Part shown: piece by piece, positions 51,651 through 63,235 of the stretch
Layout of the letters: every line of letters begins with the position of its first letter
How positions within the stretch are numbered: position 1 is the stretch's first letter
Assembly: GCF_003426815.1 (NCBI RefSeq)
Contig: NZ_QKYK01000001.1
Span: forward strand, 124,001-188,000
Direction of reading: 5' to 3'
Length of the DNA stretch: 64,000 nucleotides
Origin: Desertimonas flava
GTDB lineage: Bacteria; Actinomycetota; Acidimicrobiia; Acidimicrobiales; Ilumatobacteraceae
The notes under the pieces: generated by a model
Seen by the model: the letters and a program-made list of their open reading frames with translations, nothing else
Told to the model about the DNA's origin: nothing
The model's database searches: none
Position numbers and translations under genes: made by a program

Positions 51651-51824
51651 TCAGCCGGGCTCGTTGGGCTCGGGGACTTCGGCAGACGTCTCGTCGTCGA
51701 CGTAGTTGCCGGGTGCATCGGGGTCGACGCGGCGCGAACGCTCCCGGCGATCATCGCCCTCCGGCGTGGGGCTCGTGTCCGTCTCGTTCGAGCTGTCTGG
51801 TGGCTGTACCTGTTCGGGTGTCAC
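51651..51824 (-). CDS. Small acidic/basic hypothetical protein
   Basis: A 57-residue polar protein, VTPEQVQPPDSSNETDTSPT at the start and a C-terminal acidic tail ETSAEVPEPNEPG. I use the GTG at 51824 because it ends clear of the zinc-ribbon gene; the ATG at 51884 would overlap it by 38 bases. No function is recognised. It is in the same direction as its neighbours and 11 bases from the rhodanese-CBS start. Confidence 0.5.
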   Translation of the reverse strand: MTPEQVQPPDSSNETDTSPTPEGDDRRERSRRVDPDAPGNYVDDETSAEVPEPNEPG

Positions 51825-51846
51825 GTCGCGGACGTACCCGGCCTCG

Positions 51847-52257
51847 TCACCGGGCAACCGGCGGCGCGTCGTCGGATGTCTCACCCGGGGCCATGTGCGC
51901 CGGCAGATCGTCGTCGCCCCGGCGATCGCGAAGCGCTCGGAGGATGTCGCTGTCCTCTGCGGCCGACGCCGGACCGTACCCGAGGGCGACCGTGCCCCGG
52001 CTCCCGCACTCCGGACATGTCAGGGCGACCACGGCCAGCATGTCGTCGGGGTCGGAAGCGCCTTCGAGGCGGCGGAGCGACGACATCGTCACCTCCGACG
52101 GATCGAGGTGCGTGTGACACGACCCGCACTCGAGCTGACCGTCGGGGGTCGCGCCGAAGCTGGCATCGAAGCCCTCACGTGCGTACGCGGTGATGATGTC
52201 GGTCAGGGTCGAACCCTCGTCGCCCGGCACCGATTCTGCGAGATTCGAGTTGTCCAT
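51847..52257 (-). CDS. Hypothetical protein with a Cys4 zinc ribbon
   Basis: The 136-residue protein carries two CXXC pairs, CGSCHTHL and CPECGSRG, about 40 residues apart, which probably hold one zinc. The N-terminal helix (LTDIITAYAREGFDASFGAT) precedes them. A recurring small zinc-ribbon type in actinobacteria; function unknown. The ATG has AAAGG eight bases upstream. Confidence 0.7.
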   Translation of the reverse strand: MDNSNLAESVPGDEGSTLTDIITAYAREGFDASFGATPDGQLECGSCHTHLDPSEVTMSSLRRLEGASDPDDMLAVVALTCPECGSRGTVALGYGPASAAEDSDILRALRDRRGDDDLPAHMAPGETSDDAPPVAR

Positions 52258-52313
52258 GGGAGCGCCTTTCGTCGGCGTTCAACTACCCAATCCGTCGGCG
52301 GGACAACGGCCGG

Positions 52314-53513
52314 TCAGCTCGATCCCGGGCGGAAGACGACCTTCACGGCGCCGTCCTTCTTGGCCTGGAACATCTCGTACGCACTGGACGCCTCGTCGAG
52401 TGGGAGGTGGTGCGTGGCGAACCCGTCGACGCCGAGGGGATCGGCGTCGGTGAGCAGCGGCAGGATGTCGTCGACCCAGCGACGCACGTTGGCCTGGCCC
52501 ATCCGGAGCGTGACCTGCTTGTCGAACATCGTCATCATCGGAAGCGGGTCGGTCATGCCGCCGTAGACCCCGATGATCGACACGGTGCCGCCCCGGCGGA
52601 CGAGCTCGATCGCCGTGTGGAGCGCGGCGAGGCGGTCGACGCCGGCCTTCATCATCAGCTTCTCACTGAGCGCGTTGGGCATCAGCGCGGTGAGCTTCTG
52701 GGCAGCCGATGCAGCCGGCGACCCGTGGGCCTCCATGCCGACGGCGTCGATGACCGCATCCGGCCCGCGCCCGTCGGTGAGCTCCCGCACGGCCAGCGCG
52801 AGATCCTCGTCGCCGTCGAAGTCGCGGAGGTCGAGGGCGTGAACTCCTCGCTCGCGGGCACGGTCGAGGCGCTCGTCGACGAGGTCGATGCCGATCACCG
52901 TGCCGGCACCGCGCTGGGCGGCGACCCGTGCGCACATGTCGCCGATCGGACCCAGCCCGAGGACGGCGACGGAACCGCCGGTGGGAATCGCCGCGTAGTC
53001 CACCGCCTGCCACGCCGTGGGGAGCACGTCCGACAGGAAGAGGAACCGATCATCGGGTGGTCCCTCGGGCACGACGATCGGTCCGTAGTCGGCGTGGGGG
53101 ACCCGCAGCAGTTCGGCCTGTCCGCCGGGGACCTGGCCGTAGAGCTTGGTGTAGCCGAAGAGGCATGCTCCGGTCCCGTGGTCGTGCACCTGGGTGGTCT
53201 CGCATTGCGACTGCAGACCGGACCGGCACATCAGGCACCGGCCGCAGGAGATGTTGAAGGGCACGACCACGCGGTCGCCCACCTTCAGGTTGCCGACGTC
53301 CGGCCCGACCTCCTCGACGATGCCCATCGGCTCGTGGCCGAGCACGTCTCCCGACGTCATGAATGGCGCCAGGACGGTGTAGAGGTGGAGGTCCGATCCG
53401 CACAGTCCGCTGCTCGTCACGCGGATCACCGCATCGTTGGGCTGCTCGATCCGGGGATCGGGGACCGTCTCGGTCCGCACGTCACGGCGTCCGTGCCATA
53501 CCACTGCTTGCAT
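52314..53513 (-). CDS. Zinc-dependent alcohol/formaldehyde dehydrogenase family
   Basis: The 399-residue medium-chain dehydrogenase has catalytic zinc ligands in GLCGSDLHLY and GHEPMG. The structural zinc lobe is CGRCLMCRSGLQSQC. The NAD(P) fold starts VAVLGLGPIGDMCARVAAQR. The long form and the QCETT region resemble glutathione-independent formaldehyde dehydrogenase-type enzymes. It is separate from the zinc-ribbon gene by 56 bases and could share its operon. Confidence 0.88.
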   Translation of the reverse strand: MQAVVWHGRRDVRTETVPDPRIEQPNDAVIRVTSSGLCGSDLHLYTVLAPFMTSGDVLGHEPMGIVEEVGPDVGNLKVGDRVVVPFNISCGRCLMCRSGLQSQCETTQVHDHGTGACLFGYTKLYGQVPGGQAELLRVPHADYGPIVVPEGPPDDRFLFLSDVLPTAWQAVDYAAIPTGGSVAVLGLGPIGDMCARVAAQRGAGTVIGIDLVDERLDRARERGVHALDLRDFDGDEDLALAVRELTDGRGPDAVIDAVGMEAHGSPAASAAQKLTALMPNALSEKLMMKAGVDRLAALHTAIELVRRGGTVSIIGVYGGMTDPLPMMTMFDKQVTLRMGQANVRRWVDDILPLLTDADPLGVDGFATHHLPLDEASSAYEMFQAKKDGAVKVVFRPGSS

Positions 53514-53597
53514 CTCCGGCCTCCTTCGTCCCTGACGCTTCGGCGGTCCACGCCGGACGTGGCCCCGCGTACCCGATGTGGTCGCCGGGCAACCGAG

Positions 53598-54122
53598 TCA
53601 GTCGGTGCGTGCCGGTCCGAACGCTTCGGCGGTCGCCCGCTCGTGCAGCTCCATGAGCCGGAACAGCTGGTTCGCCGTCCGTTGCTCGAGCTCGTCCAGC
53701 TCGGTCTCCGACGAGGTGACGTCTCCACGAGGCGTGGAGACCCGGAGCGTACGCCAGAGGTGGCCTTTGGTCGAGACCCCGGCGGCGAGGGTCTCGAGCT
53801 CGACGACGCGGCTCGATGGTGAGTACGTGACGATCCGTCCGTTGGCCTTGAGCCTGGCGAACGCCTCGGAAACCGCACCCAGCGCGGCTTTGGTACGACT
53901 CGGTGTCACCCCGAGACGGCTCATGATCGCCCGCAGCTCCTCGCGGTCCTCACCGATCTCCCGTTCCACGTCGGCGAGCGTCGCTTCGTAGGCGGTCCCA
54001 GCGTTGTTGCGACGGCACCTCGCGGCGAGCGCGAGTCCGGCGGTCGAACCGGCCCAGTGGTCCCTGAGGTAGATGGCAAGGAGACGCGACTCGTCGGCGT
54101 CGCCGCGGCGGACGGTCCTCAT
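53598..54122 (-). CDS. Helical protein of unknown function
   Basis: A 174-residue, mostly helical protein: LLAIYLRDHWAGSTAGLALA, a central acidic region (LADVEREIGEDREELRAIM), and a C-terminal helix QRTANQLFRLMELHERA. The pattern suggests a four-helix, ferritin-like bundle, but clear metal ligands are not visible. It starts in the ATGA of the LLM gene at 54119, suggesting shared function with that F420 enzyme. Confidence 0.7.
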   Translation of the reverse strand: MRTVRRGDADESRLLAIYLRDHWAGSTAGLALAARCRRNNAGTAYEATLADVEREIGEDREELRAIMSRLGVTPSRTKAALGAVSEAFARLKANGRIVTYSPSSRVVELETLAAGVSTKGHLWRTLRVSTPRGDVTSSETELDELEQRTANQLFRLMELHERATAEAFGPARTD

Positions 54123-55075
54123 GAGAGCTCGGCGAGCCGGTCCGCCAGCTCGCTCTTGTAGATGTCGAAGAAGCCGCGCTGGTCGGGCCCGACCTGGCTG
54201 ACGTAGAGGCGATCGAAGCCGGCGTCGGCGTACGCGCGGGCCGCTTCGACGATGCGATCGATGTCAGGGCCACACGGCATCGACTCGGCGACTGCGTCGA
54301 CCGTCACGAGTGACGCCGCCTGGTCGAAGTGGGCAGGCGAACGCAGTTCCTGGGACAGCTCGCCAGGCACGCCGCTCGTTCGCCACAGTCGATGGGCGAG
54401 CTCGGCGCACTCCCGCTCGTCGGGGCCCCAGCACACCTTGAGACCGGCGCTGGCCGGTCCCCGGCCGCCCTCGGCCCGATACTGGTCGACCAGGTCGCCA
54501 TCAGGCGAGGTCGACACGTAGCCGTCGGCGATACGGGCGGCGAGCGCCGTCGCCTTGGGGCCGAACCCGCTCACGTGCACGTCGGGCGGTTCCTCCGGGA
54601 GCGTGTAGATGCGGGCGTTGTCGACGCGGTAGTGGGTGCCGCGATGCGTGACCTCGTCGCCGGTCCACAGGCGCCGCATCACGTCGACGGCTTCCTCGAG
54701 CATGTCGAGGCGATCGTCGGTGATGGGCCAGTGGTCACCGAGGATGTGCTCGTTGAGGTTCTCGCCTGAGCCGACGCCGAGCTCGAACCGACCCTCGAGC
54801 ATGACCGCACACGTGGCCGCGGCCTGGGCGATCACCGCCGGGTGGATCCGCATGGTCGGGCAGGTGACGGCCGTCGTGACGCGGAGATCGGTGCCGACGG
54901 CGATCCCCCCGATGACGGACCAGACGAACGCGCTGTGGCCCTGCTCGTCGACCCAGGGGTGGTAGTGGTCCGAGATCCACACCGACTGCATGCCGGCATC
55001 GGCCGCCATGCGGGCCTGATCGACCAGCTCGAGAGGGCCGTGCTCCTCGGACGACAGGAAGTAGCCGATCTCCAT
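54119..55075 (-). CDS. LLM-class F420-dependent oxidoreductase (glucose-6-phosphate-dehydrogenase-like)
   Basis: The 318-residue TIM-barrel enzyme begins MEIGYFLSSEEHGPLELVDQ and has WISDHYHPWVDEQGHSAFVW, RVTTAVTCPTMRIHPAVIAQ and ELGVGSGENLNEHILGD. These match TIGR03557 (F420-dependent, glucose-6-phosphate dehydrogenase group). It may oxidise a sugar phosphate or alcohol with F420. The unknown helical gene overlaps it by four bases. Confidence 0.87.
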   Translation of the reverse strand: MEIGYFLSSEEHGPLELVDQARMAADAGMQSVWISDHYHPWVDEQGHSAFVWSVIGGIAVGTDLRVTTAVTCPTMRIHPAVIAQAAATCAVMLEGRFELGVGSGENLNEHILGDHWPITDDRLDMLEEAVDVMRRLWTGDEVTHRGTHYRVDNARIYTLPEEPPDVHVSGFGPKATALAARIADGYVSTSPDGDLVDQYRAEGGRGPASAGLKVCWGPDERECAELAHRLWRTSGVPGELSQELRSPAHFDQAASLVTVDAVAESMPCGPDIDRIVEAARAYADAGFDRLYVSQVGPDQRGFFDIYKSELADRLAELS

Positions 55076-55236
55076 CACGCCGGACGTCCGTGTAGTTCGA
55101 TGAATGCCATGCCTCGCCCGTACCCACGAGCGGGCGGATTCAGATGGTGCCGCGGTGTGCCGCCCCGGGGCGGGGCGCCAGGCCCACCCCCGGCGCGGTG
55201 CGGGTCTGTGAACGTGCACCGTGGGTACCCGACGGT

Positions 55237-55473
55237 GTGAGCAGCGAGCGAGCAACGGGGGCCGCTCCCAGCGGTGCAGACCCGTTCAACCTTCGAGTGG
55301 AACCCGATCGAGACGGCGGGTGGTGCGTCGTGCGCAACGTCGATGGCCGCCGACACGTGGTGAGCCGTCACCGCGACGAGGCCCAGGCCACCGCCGCCGC
55401 GGCGTCGATCAACGACACGTCGCGCAACGACATCGTCGGGCCCCGACGCAACGAGTCGTCACCGGGCGAGTGA
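55237..55473 (+). CDS. DUF2188-like small protein
   Basis: A 78-residue protein, beginning after a GTG. Its middle, FNLRVEPDRDGGWCVVRNVD followed by RHVVSRHRDEAQATAAAASI, resembles the DUF2188 pattern, in which a short beta-rich domain has a helix with a run of Ala. The function is unknown. It is convergent with treZ. The longer reading frame (from 55144) covers a GC-rich hairpin-like leader and is less likely. Confidence 0.6.
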   Translation: MSSERATGAAPSGADPFNLRVEPDRDGGWCVVRNVDGRRHVVSRHRDEAQATAAAASINDTSRNDIVGPRRNESSPGE

Positions 55474-55483
55474 CGTCCGGGGA

Positions 55484-57207
<1,724 letters not shown>

Positions 57208-57211
<4 letters not shown>

Positions 57212-59712
57212 GTCCGGACGAGCAGGGCGACCGGGAATGGGTCGAACAGGCCGGCGACCCGAGCGGGGCCGCACACGGTGGTCGAATGGAAGACGTGGCG
57301 CCACGTGCCCGGTGGCAGCGCCAGGGCGGTGTCGCGCCAGCCGCCCTCGCGCTCGCGACGGACCGCGAGACGCGGCACGGCAACGACGACGTCGTCCCCG
57401 CGGGCGAAGGCGACGACGTGGTCGGATGCCGGTCCGGACGCGACCAGCGGTGTGTAGCCGGCGTCGGGCCCCCCGAAGCACTGGGCGTGCGTTCGTCTGG
57501 CGTCGAGGGCGGAGTGAACCACGGCCAGTTTGGCGAGGCCGGGATCGGCCGGATCGTCGAGCGTGGCGGCGAGCGCCTCCCCGTCGAGCGGGTTCGCCGA
57601 CGACAGCTCCGTGAGCAGGGCCCGGCGCAGGTCGTAGTCCACCGGTCGCCGGTTGTCAGGGTCGACGAGATCGAGGGCCCACAACTCGGTGCCCTGGTAC
57701 ACGTCGGGCACGCCCGGCATGGTCAGCGCCAGCAGCTTCTGCACGAGCGAGTTGACACGACCCGGGACGAGCAGGCGGTGCCACCACGCCTCGAGCTGAC
57801 CGGCGTACTCCTCGTTGGCGAGCAGTACGTCGACAAACTGGTGCACGGCTCCCTCGAACGTCTCGTCGGTGTCCAGCCACCGCGTGCGGCGCTTGGCTTC
57901 GCGGGTGGACTTCGTGAGGTACTCGTGCAGGCGGTCGGGCTCGATGGGGTACGACCCGACGAGCGTCTGGTGCACGAGGAGCTCGGCGGCCGGGTCGCGG
58001 GGTGCTGTGCTCGGCCACAGTTGGGCCCCCCGCTCGAGCCACTCGCTCGTCCACGCCGCCCATTCGTCGGCGAGCTCGGACAGCACCGCGAGGCGAGCCC
58101 GGACGTCCTCGGAGCGCTTGGTGTCGTGGGTCGACGTGGTGATCATCGAGCGAGGGCGGAGCGCGGACCGGTCGGCGGCGTTCTGGTGGAACGCGTCGAC
58201 CCCGACGCCGAACCGTGCCGGATCGCACCCGACGTCGTTGAGCGCGACGAACCGCGTGAAGCGGTACAACGCCGTGTCCTCGATCCCCTTGGCCATGACC
58301 GGCCCGCTCGTCTGCTGGACGATCCGGGCGAGCTCGGCGAACTGCGGTGCCAGGGCTTGGCGGCCGCTGTCGGCGACGGTCGCGGCGAGGAGCTCGAGCA
58401 GGATCGACGACACCCCCGGGTGGTGCCGGATCGCCTGCTTGGCCGTCTCGTCGATGACGTGGCGGTCGTGCGCACTCACCGGCCGGGCCGGCCAGGTGTA
58501 GGTGCGGTACACCGGCATCTCGGCGAGGTAGGCCTTGACGACGGTCTCCGCCTCGGACAACGAGGGCCGTAGCCCGAGGTCGGTCGCGGCGGCGACGAGG
58601 GCTCGCGCCGCCCGCGTGATCTCGGGGACCAGCACCTCGTCCATCACCTGGACACGTGTCGCGCGGGTGAGGTCGGCGAACGTCTGGTGGCGGCCGATCG
58701 CCGACTCGTACACCTGGGTCAATGCCGGCTCGCCCTGGGGATCCACGAGGAGTCCCGTCAGTAGCGCGAGCGCCTCGTAACCTGTGGTGCCGTCGACCGG
58801 CCAGTCGTCGGGAAGCGCTTCGTCGTCCACGAGCACCTTCTCGGCGACGATCCAGGTGTTCGGCGCAACCTCGCGCAACCGCTGGAGGTAGCCCACGGGA
58901 TCGGCCAGCCCGTCGGGATGATCGATGCGCAGCCCGTCGACCGCGCCGTCCTCCACCCAGCCCAGCACCAAGCGGTGCATCTCGTCGAACACGTCGGGGT
59001 CCTCGACCCTCACACCGACCAGCTGCGACACGTCGAAGAACCGGCGGTAGTTGAGCTGCCCGCCCTGCGACTGCCAGTCGACGAGGGCGTAGTGCTGGCG
59101 AGACAGCAGGTCGACGAGCTCTGCCCCTTCCGGGACCGAGCCGTCGGCGGGGACGGTGGCCGGATCGAGCGGATAGTGCGTGCCGGCCGCCTCGACCACC
59201 CATTCCTCACCGGGGCGCACCATCACGTGCCCGGCGGCCACGGCCTCGTCGAGCGTTCCGTCCAGCACCGGCAGGACCACTCTCCCGTGGAACTCGGCGT
59301 CGGCCCCGTTCCAGTCGATGTCGAAGAACGCAGCGAAGCGGCTGGCTCGTCCGAGGCGCAAGACGTCGCGCCACCACAGGTTGTCCACCGGGTCGGCCGC
59401 GAGATGGTTCGGCACGACGTCGACGACGAGGCCCAGGCCGCGGGCGGCCAGGGAATCGACGAGCGCCCGGTGGGCCGTGGCCCCGCCGAGCGAGCGGCTC
59501 ACGATCGTCGGATCGACGGCGTCGTAGCCGTGCGTCGATCCCTCCGTCGCTTGCGACAACGGTGACGTGTACACGTGCGTGACACCCAGATCGGCGAGGT
59601 AGGTGGCTTGCGCGGCCACCGCCTCCAGGGTGTGGTCGGCATGTACCTGGACGCGATACGTCGCCCCGACGCGCCGGTTCGTCGAGCCCTGGCCTCCACT
59701 GTCTTCGCCCAC
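57208..59712 (-). CDS. treY: Malto-oligosyltrehalose synthase
   Basis: The 834-residue GH13 enzyme converts the reducing end of a maltodextrin into a trehalose unit by intramolecular transglucosylation. The GH13 regions are VDVVPNHLA, GLRIDHPDGL (nucleophile Asp), WIVAEKVL (Glu) and STHDTKRSEDVRARL (Asp). GTG 59712 is selected because GAAGGA lies five bases upstream and the start avoids overlap with treX; a farther ATG at 59766 would overlap. The early QATYLADLGVTHVYTSP confirms the fold start. Confidence 0.93.
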
Positions 59713-59737
59713 ACCAATCCTTCGTTCGAGTGCGCTG

Positions 59738-61945
59738 TCAACTACCCGGCGTGGCCGTACCGTCATGCCTCGTCTGCATGAACTCGACCGAAGAGTCGAC
59801 CGTGAGGTCGGGCTCCGGCTGGGCAGCGGTCAGCTCGAGCGCCACCACCATCGACTTGGCGGCCACGTGGATGTGGGCGGCCGCGTCGAGGGGTTCACCT
59901 CCGTCGGTGCCCGAGGTGTCGACGACGACCTCCCAGCGCTCGCCGTGATGTTCATCGGGAAGGCGGAACGTCACCGTGTCGTCGTGCGCGTTGAGGAGGA
60001 GCACGACGTTCACGTCGTCGATGGGCTCTCCCTGCCGGTTCCGCTCGTTCATGCCTCGGCCGTTGACGAACATCCCCACCGAGCGGGCGACACCGGTGTC
60101 CCAGTCCTCCGGCGACATCTCGTTGCCGTCGGGCTGGAACCACCGGACGTCCGGTAGCGGCTCTCCCTCACCACGCGGCACCGGGCGCCCGTCGAAGAAC
60201 CGCGACCGGCGGAACGTCGGGTGCGCCTTGCGCAGCGCCACGACGTGGGCGACGAAGTCGACGAGGGCCTCGTCCACCCGGTCCCATGCGACCCACGACA
60301 GCTCGGAGTCCTGGGCATACGTGTTGTTGTTGCCTCGCTGTGTTCGACCCAGCTCGTCACCGTGGACGAGCATGGGCACGCCCTGGGAGAGGAACAGCGT
60401 GGCGAGCAGATTGCGCTGCTGGCGGGCCCGCAGCGTGAGCACCTCCCGATCGTCGGTCGGACCCTCCACGCCGCAGTTCCACGACCGGTTGTGCGACTCT
60501 CCGTCGTTGCCGCCTTCACCGTTGTCCTCGTTGTGCTTGTCGTTGTACGAGACGAGGTCGGCGAGCGTGAAACCGTCGTGGGCGGTCACGAAGTTGATCG
60601 ACGCGACCGGTCGACGCCCGCTGTGCTCGTAGAGGTCGGCCGAGCCGGTCAGGCGAGCGGCGAGCTCGCCGAGCGTGCCCGGCTCACCGCGCCAGAAGTC
60701 GCGGACCGTGTCGCGGTACTTGCCGTTCCATTCCGACCACTGCGGCGGGAAGCCGCCGACCTGGTAACCGCCCGGGCCGACGTCCCACGGCTCGGCGATC
60801 AGCTTCACCTGCGAGATCGTCGGGTCCTGCTGGACCATCTCGAAGAACGTCGACAAGCGGTCGACGTCGAAGAACTCGCGTGCGAGCGTGGACGCGAGGT
60901 CGAAGCGGAACCCGTCGACGTGCATCTCGAGCACCCAGTAGCGCAACGAGTCCATGATCAGTTGCATGGTGTGCGGGTGGCGAACGTTCAGCGAGTTGCC
61001 CGTGCCCGTGTAGTCCATGTAGTAGCGGGGATCGTCGTCGACGAGGCGGTAGTACGCCGCGTTGTCGAGCCCACGGAAGCTCAGCGTCGGACCGAGATGG
61101 TTGCCCTCGGCGGTGTGGTTGTAAACGACGTCCAAGATGACTTCGAGCCCCGCCTCGTGCAGAGCCCTCACCATCGCCTTGAACTCCTGCACCTGTTCGC
61201 CACGCTGTCCCGCTGCGGCGTATTCGTTGTGTGGGGCGAAGAACCCGATCGTGTTGTACCCCCAGTAGTTCCGCAATCCGCGGTCCAGCAGGACGCTGTC
61301 GTGGACGAACTGATGGACCGGCATCAGCTCGATCGCCGTCACCCCGATGCGCCGGTAGTGGTCGATCATCGCGGGGTGGGCGATCGCCGCATACGTGCCC
61401 CGGATCGCCTCGTCGATGTCGGGGTGCAGGTGCGTGAGGCCCTTGACATGGGCCTCGTAGACGATCGTGTCGGCGTAGCTCGTCGAAGGCGGTCGGTCAT
61501 CACCCCAGTCGAAGTACGGGTTGGTGACGACGCCGAGCATCATGTGGCCGGCGGAGTCGTCGTCGTTGGGCGTGTCGGGATCGCCGAGCTGATAGGCGAA
61601 CAGCGACGGGTCCCAGTCGACTCCGCCTTCCACCGCCTTGGCGTACGGGTCGAGCAGGAGCTTGTTGGGGTTGGCCCGCAGACCGCGGGCCGGGTCGTTG
61701 GGCCCCGTGACCCGGTACCCGTAGCGCTGTCCCGGCTGCACGTCGGGCAGGTAGGCGTGCCACACGCCGGCGTCGACGTCGACGAGCTCGACGCGGACCT
61801 CGTGGCGGTCGGCGTCGAGGAGGCAGAGATGGACGGCATCAGCCGACTCGCTGAACACGGCGAAGTTCGTGCCTCGACCGTCGAACGTGGCGCCGAGGGG
61901 ATAGGGCGAACCCGGCCACGCCCTGGGATGTCCGTCGTTGGTCAA
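59738..61945 (-). CDS. treX: Glycogen debranching enzyme
   Basis: The 735-residue GH13 debranching enzyme cleaves alpha-1,6 branches of glycogen, feeding treY. An N-terminal CBM48 begins PYPLGATFDGRGTNFAVFSE. The catalytic residues are Asp in GFRFDLAS, Glu in LIAEPWDVG and Asp in FVTAHDGFTL. VVYNHTAEGNHLGP is present. A TTG start at 61945 overlaps the CBM48 protein stop by four bases (TTGA); no ATG or GTG lies in a better place. The gene could equally be named glgX. Confidence 0.92.
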   Translation of the reverse strand: MTNDGHPRAWPGSPYPLGATFDGRGTNFAVFSESADAVHLCLLDADRHEVRVELVDVDAGVWHAYLPDVQPGQRYGYRVTGPNDPARGLRANPNKLLLDPYAKAVEGGVDWDPSLFAYQLGDPDTPNDDDSAGHMMLGVVTNPYFDWGDDRPPSTSYADTIVYEAHVKGLTHLHPDIDEAIRGTYAAIAHPAMIDHYRRIGVTAIELMPVHQFVHDSVLLDRGLRNYWGYNTIGFFAPHNEYAAAGQRGEQVQEFKAMVRALHEAGLEVILDVVYNHTAEGNHLGPTLSFRGLDNAAYYRLVDDDPRYYMDYTGTGNSLNVRHPHTMQLIMDSLRYWVLEMHVDGFRFDLASTLAREFFDVDRLSTFFEMVQQDPTISQVKLIAEPWDVGPGGYQVGGFPPQWSEWNGKYRDTVRDFWRGEPGTLGELAARLTGSADLYEHSGRRPVASINFVTAHDGFTLADLVSYNDKHNEDNGEGGNDGESHNRSWNCGVEGPTDDREVLTLRARQQRNLLATLFLSQGVPMLVHGDELGRTQRGNNNTYAQDSELSWVAWDRVDEALVDFVAHVVALRKAHPTFRRSRFFDGRPVPRGEGEPLPDVRWFQPDGNEMSPEDWDTGVARSVGMFVNGRGMNERNRQGEPIDDVNVVLLLNAHDDTVTFRLPDEHHGERWEVVVDTSGTDGGEPLDAAAHIHVAAKSMVVALELTAAQPEPDLTVDSSVEFMQTRHDGTATPGS

Positions 61946-62307
61946 CGGCGGCGCACGGAATCGTCGCTGCCGAACTCGTTCGGCACGTAGTCGTCGGCCT
62001 CGGGATCGTTGTCCCAGTGCTGCCCGTCGAAGAGGAACCGGTAGCGGTACTCGCGGCCGGGCGCCAACGAGACGGTGGTCTCGAAGTGATCGCCGACCCG
62101 GGTCATCGGCGTGGCCTCGGTGGACCAGTCGTTGAACTCGCCGACGACGACCGCGTTCTGCGCCCATTCCGCCGGGGCCGTGCGGAGCGTGACCGTCTCG
62201 CTGGTCTGGTCGTCGACCGCGGCGTCGGCGGCGGCGTCGGCGGCGTCAGCAGCGGATTCGCTGACGCTGTCGGTCGACTCGATGGATGCGGTGCGCTTCC
62301 TGGGCAT
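61942..62307 (-). CDS. Small CBM48 (isoamylase N-terminal-like) protein
   Basis: The 121-residue protein has an acidic, Ala/Asp-rich N-terminal region of about 35 residues and a glycogen-binding CBM48-like domain: VTLRTAPAEWAQNAVVVGEF, NDWSTEATPMTRVGDHFETT and YRYRFLFDGQHWDNDPEADD. It has no catalytic domain and may tether enzymes to glycogen. ATG 62307 has AGGAG nine bases upstream. It is the first gene of the trehalose operon and overlaps treX by four bases. Confidence 0.82.
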   Translation of the reverse strand: MPRKRTASIESTDSVSESAADAADAAADAAVDDQTSETVTLRTAPAEWAQNAVVVGEFNDWSTEATPMTRVGDHFETTVSLAPGREYRYRFLFDGQHWDNDPEADDYVPNEFGSDDSVRRR

Positions 62308-62422
62308 GTCGTCTCCTGTCGCAAGTCCGCAGCGAGGGTCGGGCGGACGGTGGGGAGACCTCACTACCCACACACCTTTCCGGTCAGACCGACCAGTCCC
62401 CACCGCGCCGTACGGTGCAGGG

Positions 62423-62986
62423 ATGCTGCTGCTCGTACGCCATGGTGAGACGGCCTCCAACGCTCGCGGTCACTTGCTGGGTCGCGCCGATCCACCGCTG
62501 AGCCCGACCGGACAGCGTCAGGCCGACGCGATGGCCATGTGGTTGCCGCCCGCCGACGTCGTGGTGTCGAGCCCGCTGATGCGCGCCCGGCAGACAGCTG
62601 CCGTCTTCGGCCGCCCCGTCACCGTTGACGAACGATGGATCGAGCGGGACTACGGGCCCTATGACGACGGCCCGCCCGACGCGCTGTCCGACGAGGAGTG
62701 GGCTCGCTGGCGATGCGACGAGGCGTTCACCCCGGACGGCATCGAGCCGGAGTCCTCGATCAGGCGCCGGGTGAATGCGGCCTGCGAGGAGTTGTCGGCC
62801 CAGGCGGCGTCGTCGGTCGTGATCGTCGTGAGTCACGTGAGCCCGATCAAGTCGGCGCTCGCGTGGGCGCTCGGCATCACGGGCACGTTGGCGTGGCGGC
62901 TCTTCGTCGAGGACGCCGGCGTCAGCCGCGTCGACATCACCGACGATGGCCCGGTCGTGCGGTGGTTCAACCGGGGCGGCCTGTGA
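62423..62986 (+). CDS. Histidine phosphatase family protein
   Basis: The 187-residue phosphatase has the RHG motif LLLVRHGETASN at the start, an Arg in SSPLMRARQTA, and the second His in VIVVSHVSPIKSA. It removes a phosphate through a phosphohistidine. Divergent from the trehalose operon; a sugar or phosphoglycerate substrate is possible but not shown. Confidence 0.9.
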   Translation: MLLLVRHGETASNARGHLLGRADPPLSPTGQRQADAMAMWLPPADVVVSSPLMRARQTAAVFGRPVTVDERWIERDYGPYDDGPPDALSDEEWARWRCDEAFTPDGIEPESSIRRRVNAACEELSAQAASSVVIVVSHVSPIKSALAWALGITGTLAWRLFVEDAGVSRVDITDDGPVVRWFNRGGL

Positions 62987-63043
62987 GCGGCCGCCGCCCC
63001 CTCGCCGGCGCCTAGCGGACGCGAGGCTGGGTACACGTGAGGC

Positions 63044-63235
63044 ATGTCTGATCCGCAGCTCCCGCCACCCGATCCCGAGTCCGTCGAGCGTGACGACACG
63101 GCCGCCGACGAGGAGGTCGATCGATCCGAGAACCCGGCTCCGGCGGGTGTCGGCCCGGCGCTGTTCGTGCGCCCGGCCGCAGCCGAGGAACCTCAGGACG
63201 ACGAGAACGACGACTCGGAAACGGACGCCGACTGA
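63044..63235 (+). CDS. Short acidic hypothetical protein
   Basis: A 63-residue, Asp/Glu-rich protein (MSDPQLPPPDPESVERDDTA to DDENDDSETDAD). It starts at an ATG 57 bases after the phosphatase stop, with TGAGGC upstream. It overlaps the convergent reductase end by 43 bases. Low complexity makes the call uncertain. Confidence 0.4.
   Translation: MSDPQLPPPDPESVERDDTAADEEVDRSENPAPAGVGPALFVRPAAAEEPQDDENDDSETDAD

Noticed and set aside
51831-53597. Similar strings near 51831 and 53566 (GTACCCG followed by CCGGGCAACCG)
   Set aside because: One lies in coding sequence and the match is about 22 of 28, so I could not separate it from chance or GC bias.
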